Source: Paenibacillus jilunlii | GTDB taxonomy: Bacteria; Bacillota; Bacilli; Paenibacillales; Paenibacillaceae | Assembly (NCBI RefSeq): GCF_900102965.1 | Contig: NZ_FNGM01000008.1 | Span: 123,561 to 187,560, forward strand | Reading direction: 5' to 3' | DNA: 64,000 bases | Shown: in pieces, positions 47,201 to 53,662 of the stretch | Layout: each line of letters starts with the position of its first letter | Numbering within the stretch: the stretch's first letter is position 1 | Translations under genes and position numbers: made by a program | Notes under the pieces: model-generated | What the model was told of the DNA's origin: nothing | What the model saw: the letters and a program-made list of their open reading frames with translations, nothing else | The model's database searches: none

Positions 47201-48987
47201 AGATTGCTGCCGCCTTGCAGATTACGGCAAAGGGACAGCCGGTCATTTACTACGGGGAAGAACTGGGACGTTCCGGTGCCAATTCCGGGGACATCTCCAA
47301 AGGAGAATTCAGCAAGAACCGCGGGGATATGCCATGGGATCAGCTGAATGCAGAACAGGGGCTTCACGATCATTATCAGAAGCTGCTGAATATCCGCGCC
47401 AAGTACTCACAAATCTATTCCAAAGGTATCCGTACCAAGCTGGCAGGCTCCGATGAGCTGGGGTATCTGGTTTTTGGCAAGCAGTATGACGGAACGAACA
47501 TTGTGACGGCCATCAATACAAAGGCTGAGGCGGTATCGGTAAGCCTTCCGGTCCCTTTTGCCGCACAGGTTGCGGTTGTGGATGAATACAGCGGCAAAAC
47601 CTATACGGTATCAGGGGATCAGAAAGTGACTGTTGAACTACCGGGCAGAGGTGACGGCGGAACGGTTATACTGGCCGCTGTGCCGAAGGTGACGCCTACG
47701 CCGACGCCGACAGCGACACCAACACCGGCGCCAACAGCAACGACAACACCAACACCGGAGCCTGGAGGGGTGTCCGGTTGGAATCCGGTAGTTGTGGCAA
47801 CAACTACCCCTGCTGCGGATACGCAGCTTGTTAACGGGGACAGCCTGAAGAACGGCAAGGATGGCAAAGTCACAGTGGAGCTCGCTTCAGGCAAACAAGC
47901 GGCGCTTCTTCCGCTTCAGGCTGCGGCCATACTGGGGACAAATGATCTGGTGCTCAAGATGAGCGGTCTTTCCATAACGCTGCCTGTCCAGGTTCTCCGC
48001 ACCATTCAAGGAACCTTGACTGGAGCGGATGCAGAAGGTGCGCAGATTCTATTGGGCGCGGCACCGCTTGCAAGCAATGCGGCAAGCGCTCTGCTTGCGG
48101 GCCTTAGCAAGGATAATATGTCGGCAGCTGCGGCATCGGACCTCTATGAGCTCAGACTTGAAGTGATCCGCAAGGACGGTAAGAAGATCCCCGTGACCTC
48201 GTTCGCAGAACCGGTCAAGCTGGCCTTCCAGCTTAAGGTGAATCCCGACAAGGAATTGCTTGGTGTCTACCATTTGGGGGACAACGGTTCACTACAGTAT
48301 GTTGGGGGATCGCTGCAAGGGGATGTCATTACAGCCGGGGTAACACATTTCAGCAAATATGCAGCGCTTGTGATCAATAAAGTCTACTCAGATGTTCCGG
48401 CTGCCTTTTGGGCAGAAGCAGCGATTAAGTCACTTAGCGCGAAGCAGGTGATTACAGGTGTTACGGCATCCGAGTTCAAGCCCGGGAACCCCGTCACCCG
48501 TGCGGAATTCACCGCACTCCTTATGCGTGCGCTTAGCCTTCAGGCTCAAGGTGAGACTGCATTCGCGGGTGTGAAGGCAGGAGAGCAGAGCGGATTTACG
48601 GATGTGAAGACGGGAGAGCAGAATGGATTCACGGATGTGAAGGCGGATGCCTGGTATGCTTCCTATGTGTCGGCTGCAGTCCGTCAGGGAATTGTAACTG
48701 GACGCAGCAGGGACTTGTTCGCACCGGATGCTGCGATCAGCCGTGAGGAGATGGCTGTTATGATGATCCGGGCGCTGGAGATGAAGCAAGGCAAGAAGCT
48801 TGAACCGGTCAACGGCGGAGTGCGGTTTGCCGATGCTTCCAGCATCAGCCCGTGGGCTGCCCCATATGTGAGCGCAGCAGCAGAGCAGGGACTCCTTCAA
48901 GGCAGAGCAGGCAACAAGTTCGTACCTGAAGCTTGGATGACCCGGGCCGAAGCTGCCCAGGTGATCTATAGATTGCTTGGGAAGTAG
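41212..48987 (+). CDS. S-layer-anchored amylopullulanase with two GH13 domains
   Basis: 2591 residues, secreted. Order: signal peptide (cleavage near VNA-AA, residue 50); two X25-like modules (about 50-260); two CBM41 modules (about 276-490); CBM48-like region; pullulanase GH13_14 (about 725-1250) with the type I motif YNWGYDP and catalytic Asp925, Glu954, Asp1045; a Big_2 domain (about 1280-1365); a third CBM41; a second GH13 of alpha-amylase type (about 1673-2080) with Asp1885, Glu1914, Asp1980; a Pro-Thr linker (about 2160-2185); a region unknown to me; three SLH domains (about 2393-2591). It should cut both alpha-1,6 and alpha-1,4 bonds of starch while held on the cell wall. Start: TTG at 41212 with GGGAG, or ATG at 41260. 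Promoter, cre and MalR sites lie upstream. Confidence 0.93.
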   Translation: MSGLRTKFQLWGVSVIMKWALWGKKAFSVTMIVVLVCSYFSFYPGSVVNAAASKVVLVGSLQSELSTEAEPAGDWDPAASVTEMTYVDNGLYRFTGILPAGDYEYKIALNGSWEETYGYGNYTNSAGVNKDGNIQISLAAETSVTFYYNDLTKKIADSTYYTPIEADKLPRLTGTLQTELGDAQDSSLADAKTTLSDPDLDGVYERSAELPAGEYAYRVYVPGATPDADMLYPGGDQKLNLPAASKVTFTYNAQDHGVNASFTVPAAPGAAAPVPEGQLRIHYSRTAGDYAGQGLWMWDDVAAPSASWPAGATPFPEGQTDAYGAYVDVPLKAGAKKVSFLVVNRSTEAKDGGNKVFTINTPQTNEVWVKEGSDTVTPYEPVVLPADTVRVHYARADSNWSQYGLWLWDEVATEPVTWPGDAVPFLAEHTDAYGAYVDVPLKANAQKIGFLVVNRSSGDKEGGDKAFKLLDRYNQLWIKQGDDHVYVSPFGEQPVSLVSAEILSTTKILLTFTLTDGLDAAGLKSAITVTDKEGAPVPVTAAAVKSTTSVEVDTAAFALEKAPLSVAYAGKNVSASAGWRMIDEMYNYTGDDLGATYHPGDQSATLKLWAPMASGVVANVYSKTDAAQQVGQVSLTLGDKGVWSAELKPSDLSKAAAAEDVRGYYYQYEVTNNGVTKPVLDPYAKSMAVFTVDSTGAAGPDGDTVGKAAIVDLSGTNPPDYRAGDIPGYEKREDAVIYEVHVRDFTSDVSIESELGGERWGSYAAFAKKLDYIKSLGITHIQLMPVMAWYNGDETQMANRESGYSTQNNEYNWGYDPHSYFSPDGAYSQQPADPEERIRELKGLIDAVHEAGMGVILDVVYTHMAKKDFLDDIVPNYYAFQDANGNFVGGFGNNLATSHKMAEKLMVDSVKYWFSEYKIDGMRWDMMGDATYDAVQAAYDAAEAINPKALFIGEGWKTFAGDASDPALAGKGADQAWMDKTDSVGVFSDEFRNELKSGYGSEGEPRFITGGARSIATIFNNITARPSNIPADDPGDVVPYIEAHDNLTLHDVIAQTIKKAPSVPANELEIQKRIRLGNLLEMTSQGTAFIQAGQEYGRTKQWKAAGVPEQKYTEMKDANGQSFGYFIHDSYDSSDAVNRFDWAKATDEMNYPVQNTTRAYTSGLIQLRKSTDAFRLGDKSLVDTNINLITAPEIKATDLVIGYKNKATDGTGIYYVFMNGDNAARTLTLSEDLTGGQVLVDNDQAGVTAIPVESLSGFTLTSNSITIDPLTAVVIRKDAAAAVLASLGTDSAGYALQTGSTHQTAVTAKYDDGSARTVTNAASYISSNLAVATVTSKGLVKAVKPGTATITITYGGLSAKVNVEVTKEPVDTKRYVQITYVRDDKDYADWNLWVWNTGVKNDQIDFTTFKDGKASVLIEVAPNATSVGFVLRKGTDWNTGKQDYPDDRVIPLTAGEAFTKVIVTSMVKELDIKPAIGGPVMRDGTITFRYRDDALFRTGHQEAISGVKVKVNGKEYPMAYEAAEEWFSYKLKDVQEGTYKYSFLVTKDGVTEELTDPKNTVNGESVVVYHIPEVTITAAVQPEAITSNENAVVTVKAASGEKVSYVDGYMDLSALGGPEAVKLDTELMQQTVAVKNSVPTGIKSIPITLLDQYGNTHKGTARVEVKARMYTGGPLDFDWDEARIYFALTDRFKDGDAANNADVDTTHLEAYHGGDFRGMIDSLDYLQKLGINTLWISPVVDNIDFNKGADFGGTQYGYHGYWAKDFTQLDEHLGDMATFKELIEKAHDKGIKIMVDVVLNHAGYGLKAEDNYPGVTAEDKARFDGMLRTDGISADTDPIKGELAGLPDFKTEDPAVRQTLIDWQTGWLDNARTERGDTIDYFRVDTVKHVDSTTWKAFKNALTAIDPAFKLTGEYFGGTLDNDGGNLHSGQMDGLLDFGFKNAAKDFTEGKISVVDTYLQNREAQMDNTGMMAQFLSSHDENGFLSNYVDGDKGKLKIAAALQITAKGQPVIYYGEELGRSGANSGDISKGEFSKNRGDMPWDQLNAEQGLHDHYQKLLNIRAKYSQIYSKGIRTKLAGSDELGYLVFGKQYDGTNIVTAINTKAEAVSVSLPVPFAAQVAVVDEYSGKTYTVSGDQKVTVELPGRGDGGTVILAAVPKVTPTPTPTATPTPAPTATTTPTPEPGGVSGWNPVVVATTTPAADTQLVNGDSLKNGKDGKVTVELASGKQAALLPLQAAAILGTNDLVLKMSGLSITLPVQVLRTIQGTLTGADAEGAQILLGAAPLASNAASALLAGLSKDNMSAAAASDLYELRLEVIRKDGKKIPVTSFAEPVKLAFQLKVNPDKELLGVYHLGDNGSLQYVGGSLQGDVITAGVTHFSKYAALVINKVYSDVPAAFWAEAAIKSLSAKQVITGVTASEFKPGNPVTRAEFTALLMRALSLQAQGETAFAGVKAGEQSGFTDVKTGEQNGFTDVKADAWYASYVSAAVRQGIVTGRSRDLFAPDAAISREEMAVMMIRALEMKQGKKLEPVNGGVRFADASSISPWAAPYVSAAAEQGLLQGRAGNKFVPEAWMTRAEAAQVIYRLLGK

Positions 48988-49156
48988 CCCGTTCAGGGAA
49001 CAGGAGCTGAGTAAATCAACAAAGTAAATCAAACCAGCAAAGTGATTCACCAGAATATAGAGCAAAGTAAAACAATAGGAGTAAAGCAGCAAAGTGGATC
49101 AACATTGTAAGGTAGCAAAGTATAGCAACAGAAGTAAAGTAGCAAAGTAAATGAAT

Positions 49157-49203
49157 AACACCCAAAGGGCACTCTTCACCAGGAAGAGTGCCCTTTGGGT
49201 GTT
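49157..49203. terminator. Perfect 21-bp hairpin between convergent genes
   Basis: Arms 49157-49177 and 49183-49203 are exact inverted repeats (CACCCAAAGGGCACTCTTC and its complement), loop ACCAG. No T-run follows on the plus strand, so it may stop transcription poorly or mainly protect the mRNA end. Confidence 0.6.
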
Positions 49204-49359
49204 GGAAGATATGTCCTGCATCTTTCATTGAGCGCAGCATAACGTTAAGTGGAAAAAGTAAAACTAATTGGCTGAAAACCCCGCCGCAACAAGGTTTAGT
49301 GGGATTTTGTCCACTTAAATCAAGGCATTTTACCTCATTTAGCTGGTTATGGCCGAAAT

Positions 49360-49568
49360 AGTGATACTTTTTCCCACTAAGCCAGCTCCAGGAGCCGGGC
49401 GAGCCGGATTAGTGATACTTTTTCCCACTAAGCCAGCTCCAGAAGGTGGACGAGCCGGATTAGTGATACTTTTTCCCGCTAAGCCAGCTCCAGGAGTCGG
49501 ACGAGCTGGCTTAGTGGTACTTAACCACACTCCAAATGCCGGGCGAGCCGGAATCGTTATCCTTTTTC
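49360..49568. repeat. 51-bp tandem repeat array
   Basis: AGTGATACTTTTTCCC starts at 49360, 49411 and 49462, with a diverged copy AGTGGTAC at 49513: period exactly 51 bp. Each unit also holds AAGCCAGCTCCAG and CGAGCCGGATT. The core, read in reverse, is the GTGG(G)AAAAAGTA motif seen singly elsewhere in the window. Confidence 0.85.
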
Positions 49569-49654
49569 CACTTCGGATGATCGTTCGGCTTCGACAGGGC
49601 CAGCAGCCGATACTCCTGCTGGCTGCTTACACCGGTAATAGCTGCCGTGTTCTG

Positions 49655-51400
49655 TTACAGCAGCGCTTTAAGCACGGCATAGCCGTAGGCGGGCAGCTTG
49701 ATCGACAGTTTGCCGCGCTCTGCACGCACGGTGTCGCCGGTGAACAGGTTCTCCCAGTTGCGGTCCTCTACATCGAGGGAGAAGGTTTGCGCTGTTTCCT
49801 CTGTGTTGACGAGCACCAGGATGATATTATCGCCCAGACGGCGTTCGTAGGCGAGCTTGCTTCCCTGCGGTCCGGCTTCCAGGAAAGTAAAAGTACCAGT
49901 GCGGAGCGCCGGATGGCTGGTGCGGATTTCAATCAGCTTGCGGTAAAAGCTGAACAGGTCCAGATCCTGATTTTCCGGGTTCCATTCCATGCATTTGCGG
50001 CAGCCCGGATCCCCTTCGCCGTCCATGCCGATTTCGTCACCGTAATAAATGCAAGGCGTGCCCATGAAGGTGAACTGGAACAAAGAGGCAAGCTTTTGCT
50101 TATTTTTGTCCCCTTCGGCCAGAGTCAAAAGACGCGGCGTATCATGGCTGTCCAGCAGATTGAAGGCTACTTCGCTGGCTTGCAGCGGGTAGCGGGAAAG
50201 CTGTTTGCCAATGGCGTTGGCGAAGCCCTCGGCATCCAGTGTGCCATAGACAAAAAAGTCGAGCACGGCATCGGTGAAGGGGTAATTCATGACCGCATCG
50301 AATTTGTCGCCTTCCAGCCAAGGCGAGGATTCATGCCAGATTTCGCCCAGGATATAGGCATCCGGATTCGCCCGTTTGACAACCTTACGGAAATCACGCC
50401 AGAACTCAAGATCTACCTCGTTGGCAACATCGAGCCGCCAGCCGTCAATGCCTACCTCGGTGATCCAGTATTCCGCGACCTTCAGCAAATATTCTTTTAC
50501 AGCGGGATTCTCGGTGTTCAGCTTCGGCATCAGGGGCTCGAATGCAAAAGCATCATAAGTCGGAATATTATCGACTACCTGCAGCGGAAACTCACGGACA
50601 TGGAACCAGTCTTTGAAGGGGGAAGCTTCACCCTTTTCGAGTACATCCACAAATGGGGCAAAGGTCCGGCCCGAATGGTTGAACACCGCATCCAGCAGCA
50701 CGCGGATTCCGCGTTCGTGGCAGGCGGCGACCAGTTTTTTCAGCGTCTCTACATCTCCGAAATGAGGATCGACCGACATATAGTCTTCCGTATCATATTT
50801 GTGGTTGGTGGTGGCGGTGAAGATCGGGGTGAAGTAGATGCCGGTTATGCCGAGCTCGCTTAAATGATCCAGATGGTCAATGACCCCTTGCAGGTCGCCG
50901 CCGAAAAAGTTCTCCGGTGTAGGCGTTTCGCCCCAAGGCTGCACATCGGCCGGATTCCGGCTGGGATCGCCATTTGCAAACCGCTCAGGGAAAATTTGAT
51001 AAAAGACAGCGTCCTTCACCCAGGCAGGCGGAGTAAAAACGTCACCACGGTTTATGTACGGGAATTCAAACAGCCGGTTGGGATTCGCCGGGCGCTCAGT
51101 CACAAACTCACTTTCTGTCATCCAGATGCGCTCATGCCCTTTTTGCAGCAGAAATCCGTATTTCAGCCGCCGGTACGGGGGCACCGAAGAACACTCCCAA
51201 TAATCGAACATTGCATCTGATGTGAAAAGTGTCATCGGGATCAGCTCCTTGGTAGCATCCCAGGCATATTTGTCGCCGGCCCAGGCGAAGACCTCGGTTA
51301 AATCCCCTTTTTTGGCGCGCAGGCGCAAATGGATCGTCTCGTGATCATAAGCATAGGACCAGTTTAACCGCGGGCGGTGGTAGACAGCTTCCAGTAACAT
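49655..51400 (-). CDS. Neopullulanase / cyclomaltodextrinase (GH13_20)
   Basis: 581 residues, no signal peptide, so it acts inside on imported cyclodextrins, pullulan fragments or maltodextrins. N-terminal CBM34 domain (about 1-120), then the GH13 barrel starting VKDAVFYQIFPERFANGDPS, with HKYDTEDYMSVDPHFGD, Asp324 (GWRLDVANEVD), Glu353 (ILGEIWHE) and Asp420 (LLDSHDTPR). The sequence motif and the spacing of the triad match known neopullulanases. Enzymes of this group are hard to separate by sequence (cyclomaltodextrinase, maltogenic amylase, neopullulanase). AGGAGGAATT lies at a good distance from the ATG. The minus-strand promoter (51739-51767) and an attenuator-like hairpin stand upstream. 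Confidence 0.93.
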   Translation of the reverse strand: MLLEAVYHRPRLNWSYAYDHETIHLRLRAKKGDLTEVFAWAGDKYAWDATKELIPMTLFTSDAMFDYWECSSVPPYRRLKYGFLLQKGHERIWMTESEFVTERPANPNRLFEFPYINRGDVFTPPAWVKDAVFYQIFPERFANGDPSRNPADVQPWGETPTPENFFGGDLQGVIDHLDHLSELGITGIYFTPIFTATTNHKYDTEDYMSVDPHFGDVETLKKLVAACHERGIRVLLDAVFNHSGRTFAPFVDVLEKGEASPFKDWFHVREFPLQVVDNIPTYDAFAFEPLMPKLNTENPAVKEYLLKVAEYWITEVGIDGWRLDVANEVDLEFWRDFRKVVKRANPDAYILGEIWHESSPWLEGDKFDAVMNYPFTDAVLDFFVYGTLDAEGFANAIGKQLSRYPLQASEVAFNLLDSHDTPRLLTLAEGDKNKQKLASLFQFTFMGTPCIYYGDEIGMDGEGDPGCRKCMEWNPENQDLDLFSFYRKLIEIRTSHPALRTGTFTFLEAGPQGSKLAYERRLGDNIILVLVNTEETAQTFSLDVEDRNWENLFTGDTVRAERGKLSIKLPAYGYAVLKALL

Positions 51401-51616
51401 TCAATAATTCCTCCTAAAAGTTTTGTTTCCTTGACCAGCATTGTGCAATATGGACTATGGCAGCAAACGCCTAAGGTAGGTAAGCATAAGCAGCCTGAAC
51501 AGCACCCGGACAAACGGCTTTCGACAGCGTCGGCGGCAGAGGCGGGGGTATCCTTTGTGCCTTATTGCCCGATTTATGTTAGTTGCACTGATGGGCGCAT
51601 TATCTGTCCACAAAAC

Positions 51617-51667
51617 AAAAAAAGGTACAACTGACGGTGGTAGCTTGTCCGAGGTTGTACCTTTTTT
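51617..51667 (-). terminator. Hairpin with T-runs in the neopullulanase leader (attenuator candidate)
   Basis: AAAAAAAGGTACAAC (51617-51631) pairs with GTTGTACCTTTTTT (51654-51667). On the minus strand the stem is followed by TTTTTTTG, a full intrinsic terminator, yet it lies about 65 nt inside the transcript expected from the promoter at 51739-51767 and 217 bp before the neopullulanase start. It could end a short RNA of about 115 nt or act by attenuation. Confidence 0.55.
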
Positions 51668-51738
51668 GAAGTTACATTGCCTTCTAGTTGTTTGCAGGAA
51701 TGTCTGTCCGGCAGATGAGGCTGCTTATAATGTTTTGG

Positions 51739-51767
51739 ATTATAGCATGGAATAATTATGGGTTCAA
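51739..51767 (-). promoter_or_regulatory. Sigma-A promoter, minus strand
   Basis: Read on the minus strand: TTGAAC, 17 bp, TATAAT with an extended TGC just before it. It drives the neopullulanase leader. Confidence 0.6.
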
Positions 51768-51802
51768 CACTTTAGTTCAAACCATTGCACAAAATTTTAG
51801 AA

Positions 51803-51824
51803 GAAGGAAAACCGGTTTTCCTTC
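51803..51824. promoter_or_regulatory. 22-bp perfect palindrome with CCGG centre
   Basis: GAAGGAAAACC is followed by its exact complement, giving a 22-bp palindrome around AAAACCGGTTTT. It lies 36 bp upstream of the minus-strand -35. Likely a LacI-family operator. Confidence 0.6.
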
Positions 51825-51954
51825 AGGATAAATAAGCAATAAAACACAATGAAATCCATTAAAATACAATAAAAGGATAATAAGAAAACGTTTCTCAGAG
51901 TTGCAGAAATTATTTGTTGTAAATCAGTAAGAATAGGAGCTTCCTTTTGAAAAA

Positions 51955-51976
51955 GGAAGGAAAACCGGTTTCCCCT
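51955..51976. promoter_or_regulatory. Second CCGG-centred palindrome
   Basis: AGGAAAACCGGTTTCCCCT, near-perfect palindrome around AAACCGGTTT (51962-51971). Its centre is 153 bp from that of the palindrome at 51803-51824, a distance suitable for DNA looping. Confidence 0.5.
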
Positions 51977-52010
51977 CAGCGAAATGGGCAAATATGCTTA
52001 AATATACTAT

Positions 52011-52049
52011 GTGCAAACGTTTTTACAATTAACATTACTGTTGTATTAT
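52011..52049 (+). promoter_or_regulatory. Promoter of the importer operon with overlapping MalR-type site
   Basis: TTTACA (52022-52027), 16 bp, TATTAT (52044-52049). The -35 is overlapped by GTGCAAACGTTTTTAC (52011-52026), a CAAACGTTT site of MalR/CcpA type, so binding would block the polymerase. Confidence 0.5.
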
Positions 52050-52214
52050 GAAATAGAGGAATGAAGCGCTTTCTGGAACTTGCCGAAGCGTATTATAGAC
52101 GGGGAACAAATAAATCCATACATATTTTTTGAAACCCCTGAAATCGTTTGCGCAAGATCTGGGACAACATCATAAGTGCAAAGCAAGATACACAAATTAG
52201 GAGGGGTTAAGTCA

Positions 52215-53549
52215 ATGGAATTGAAAAAGCTTATGGTTCTCACCGCAGCATTCTCTATGGCAGTGTCCATTACAGCGTGCAGCTCTAACAACAACGGCAA
52301 TAATGGGGAAAATGCTGCGGCAACCACCGCGCCAGCAGATAATGCAACAGCAACTAATGCTGCGAACAGCGGCGACGCTGCGGCAGTAGGCGACATTAAA
52401 CCGGAAGAGGGCGCATCGCTGCTCGTATGGGAGAGTAAAGAAGAGAGACCTTTTGCCGAGGAAATGGCCAAGGAATTTACAGCTAAATATAACGTTCCGG
52501 TGAAAATTGAAGAGGTGGCACCACCGGATCAGGTAGGCAAGCTTACGCAGGATGGCCCATCCGGCCTGGCTGCAGATGTTGTGCTGATCCCGCATGACAA
52601 TCTGGGCAAAGCTGCAAGCGCGAGCCTGCTGCTTCCAAACGATATCTTTACCGAGCAGACCAAAGCTGAGAACACGGAAGCTTCCATCGTAGGTTCCTCC
52701 TACGGCGGCGAATTGTACGGATACCCAAGAGCGGCAGAAACCTATGCCCTCTACTACAACAAATCACTGGTCAAGGAAGCGCCTAAAACCTTCGATGACG
52801 TAATTGCCTTCGGCAAAACGTTCACAGACAAAGCCAAAAACAAATACGGAATTATGTGGGAAGTCGGCAACATGTACTTTGGTTATCCCTTCATTGCCTC
52901 TACGGGCGGCTATTTGTTCGGCAAAGACGGAACAGACAAAGACGATATCGGCCTGAACAATGAGGGTGCGGTTGAAGGGTTGAAAACTTTCGTCAAATTG
53001 AAGGAAATACTGCCAGTCAAGAGCGGTGATATCAGTGCCGACATTAAGCGCAGCTTGTTCAGCTCGGGCGATGTAGCCATGGATATGACAGGTCCTTGGG
53101 AGCTTGCAGCCTACAAGCAAGCGCTTGGCGATAAGCTGGGGGTCACTCCAGTACCTACGATCGACGGTAAAAAAGCAATTACGTTCTCCGGTATCAAGAT
53201 TTTCGCTGTCAACGCCTACACGCAATATCCGAATGCAGCGAAACTGTATGCTCACTTTGCTTCAACCAAGGAAGCGCAGCTTAAGCTCAATAAAATCATT
53301 GGCTCGATTCCAACCAATAACGAAGCACTGAAGGATCCACAAATTACGGGCGATCCATATATCTCCGCTTTTGCTGAGCAGGCCACGAACTCTCAGCCAA
53401 TGCCGTCCATTCCTGAAATGGGCAACGTATGGAGCCCTGTGAATGCAGCACTTCCGGAAATCTGGGATAACAATGCAGATCCTAAGGCGGCTATGGACAA
53501 AGCAGTACAGCAAATCAAAGACCTCAATAACGGTGCAACTGCGAAGTAA
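52215..53549 (+). CDS. mdxE: Maltodextrin-binding lipoprotein of ABC importer
   Basis: 444 residues, lipoprotein signal with lipobox SITAC (Cys22), then a Asn/Ala/Thr-rich spacer and a family 1 solute-binding domain (about 70-440): LLVWESKEERPFAEEMAKEF, GYPRAAETYALYYNKSLV, MDMTGPWELAAYKQ and SIPEMGNVWSPVNAAL. It captures maltodextrins outside for the permeases encoded next. I chose the ATG at 52215, with AGGAGGGG at the right distance. First gene of mdxE-mdxF-mdxG. A 11-bp GC hairpin just after the stop (53596-53623) probably raises the level of this protein over the permeases. Ligand assigned by family and neighbourhood. Confidence 0.93.
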   Translation: MELKKLMVLTAAFSMAVSITACSSNNNGNNGENAAATTAPADNATATNAANSGDAAAVGDIKPEEGASLLVWESKEERPFAEEMAKEFTAKYNVPVKIEEVAPPDQVGKLTQDGPSGLAADVVLIPHDNLGKAASASLLLPNDIFTEQTKAENTEASIVGSSYGGELYGYPRAAETYALYYNKSLVKEAPKTFDDVIAFGKTFTDKAKNKYGIMWEVGNMYFGYPFIASTGGYLFGKDGTDKDDIGLNNEGAVEGLKTFVKLKEILPVKSGDISADIKRSLFSSGDVAMDMTGPWELAAYKQALGDKLGVTPVPTIDGKKAITFSGIKIFAVNAYTQYPNAAKLYAHFASTKEAQLKLNKIIGSIPTNNEALKDPQITGDPYISAFAEQATNSQPMPSIPEMGNVWSPVNAALPEIWDNNADPKAAMDKAVQQIKDLNNGATAK

Positions 53550-53595
53550 CAGCAGTTTTTCAACAGCAAAACAATAGCACACAGTGGAATTCACT

Positions 53596-53623
53596 CGCCC
53601 GCCGCTCCGGGTAGCGGCGGGCG
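53596..53623 (+). other. Intercistronic stem-loop between mdxE and mdxF
   Basis: CGCCCGCCGCT, loop CCGGGT, AGCGGCGGGCG: perfect 11-bp stem with no T-run. As in other maltose operons, such a stem can stabilise the upstream mRNA part and give more binding protein than permease. Confidence 0.65.
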
Positions 53624-53662
53624 GTTTCCTGAATTCCGCGCGGAGAGGAGAACGGAAGGGAA

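Larger units (their letters stand above)
48988..49654. other. Repeat-rich intergenic region after the amylopullulanase gene
   Basis: No gene. In order: irregular AGCAAAGTA repeats (about 49012-49150), a perfect 21-bp hairpin (49157-49203), one copy of TAAGTGGAAAAAGTAAAACT (about 49244-49264), and the 51-bp tandem array (49360-49560). The two flanking genes converge here. Confidence 0.7.
51401..52214. other. Divergent control region of neopullulanase and importer operon
   Basis: 814 bp without a convincing gene (the open frame 51431-51634 is not supported). Contents in order from the left: a terminator-like hairpin (51617-51667), a minus-strand promoter (51739-51767), a long CCGG-centred palindrome (51803-51824), an AACG-centred site (51882-51897), an inverted repeat CTTCCTTTT/AAAAGGAAG (51940-51959), a second CCGG-centred palindrome (51962-51971), a MalR-type site (52011-52026) and the plus-strand promoter (52022-52049). 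Confidence 0.7.

Noticed and set aside
45001..47373. 790-codon minus-strand open frame inside the amylopullulanase gene
   Set aside because: Long antisense shadow; the plus frame holds clear enzyme domains and the antisense product resembles nothing.
49360..49568. CRISPR array
   Set aside because: Period fixed at 51 bp but the spacers are also alike and the repeats are degenerate; no cas genes.
49349..50863. 504-codon plus-strand open frame with 17-residue repeats
   Set aside because: Its repeats are just the 51-bp DNA array read in frame, and the rest is antisense to the neopullulanase gene.
51431..51634. 67-codon open frame upstream of neopullulanase
   Set aside because: No ribosome binding site; overlaps the leader and the hairpin.
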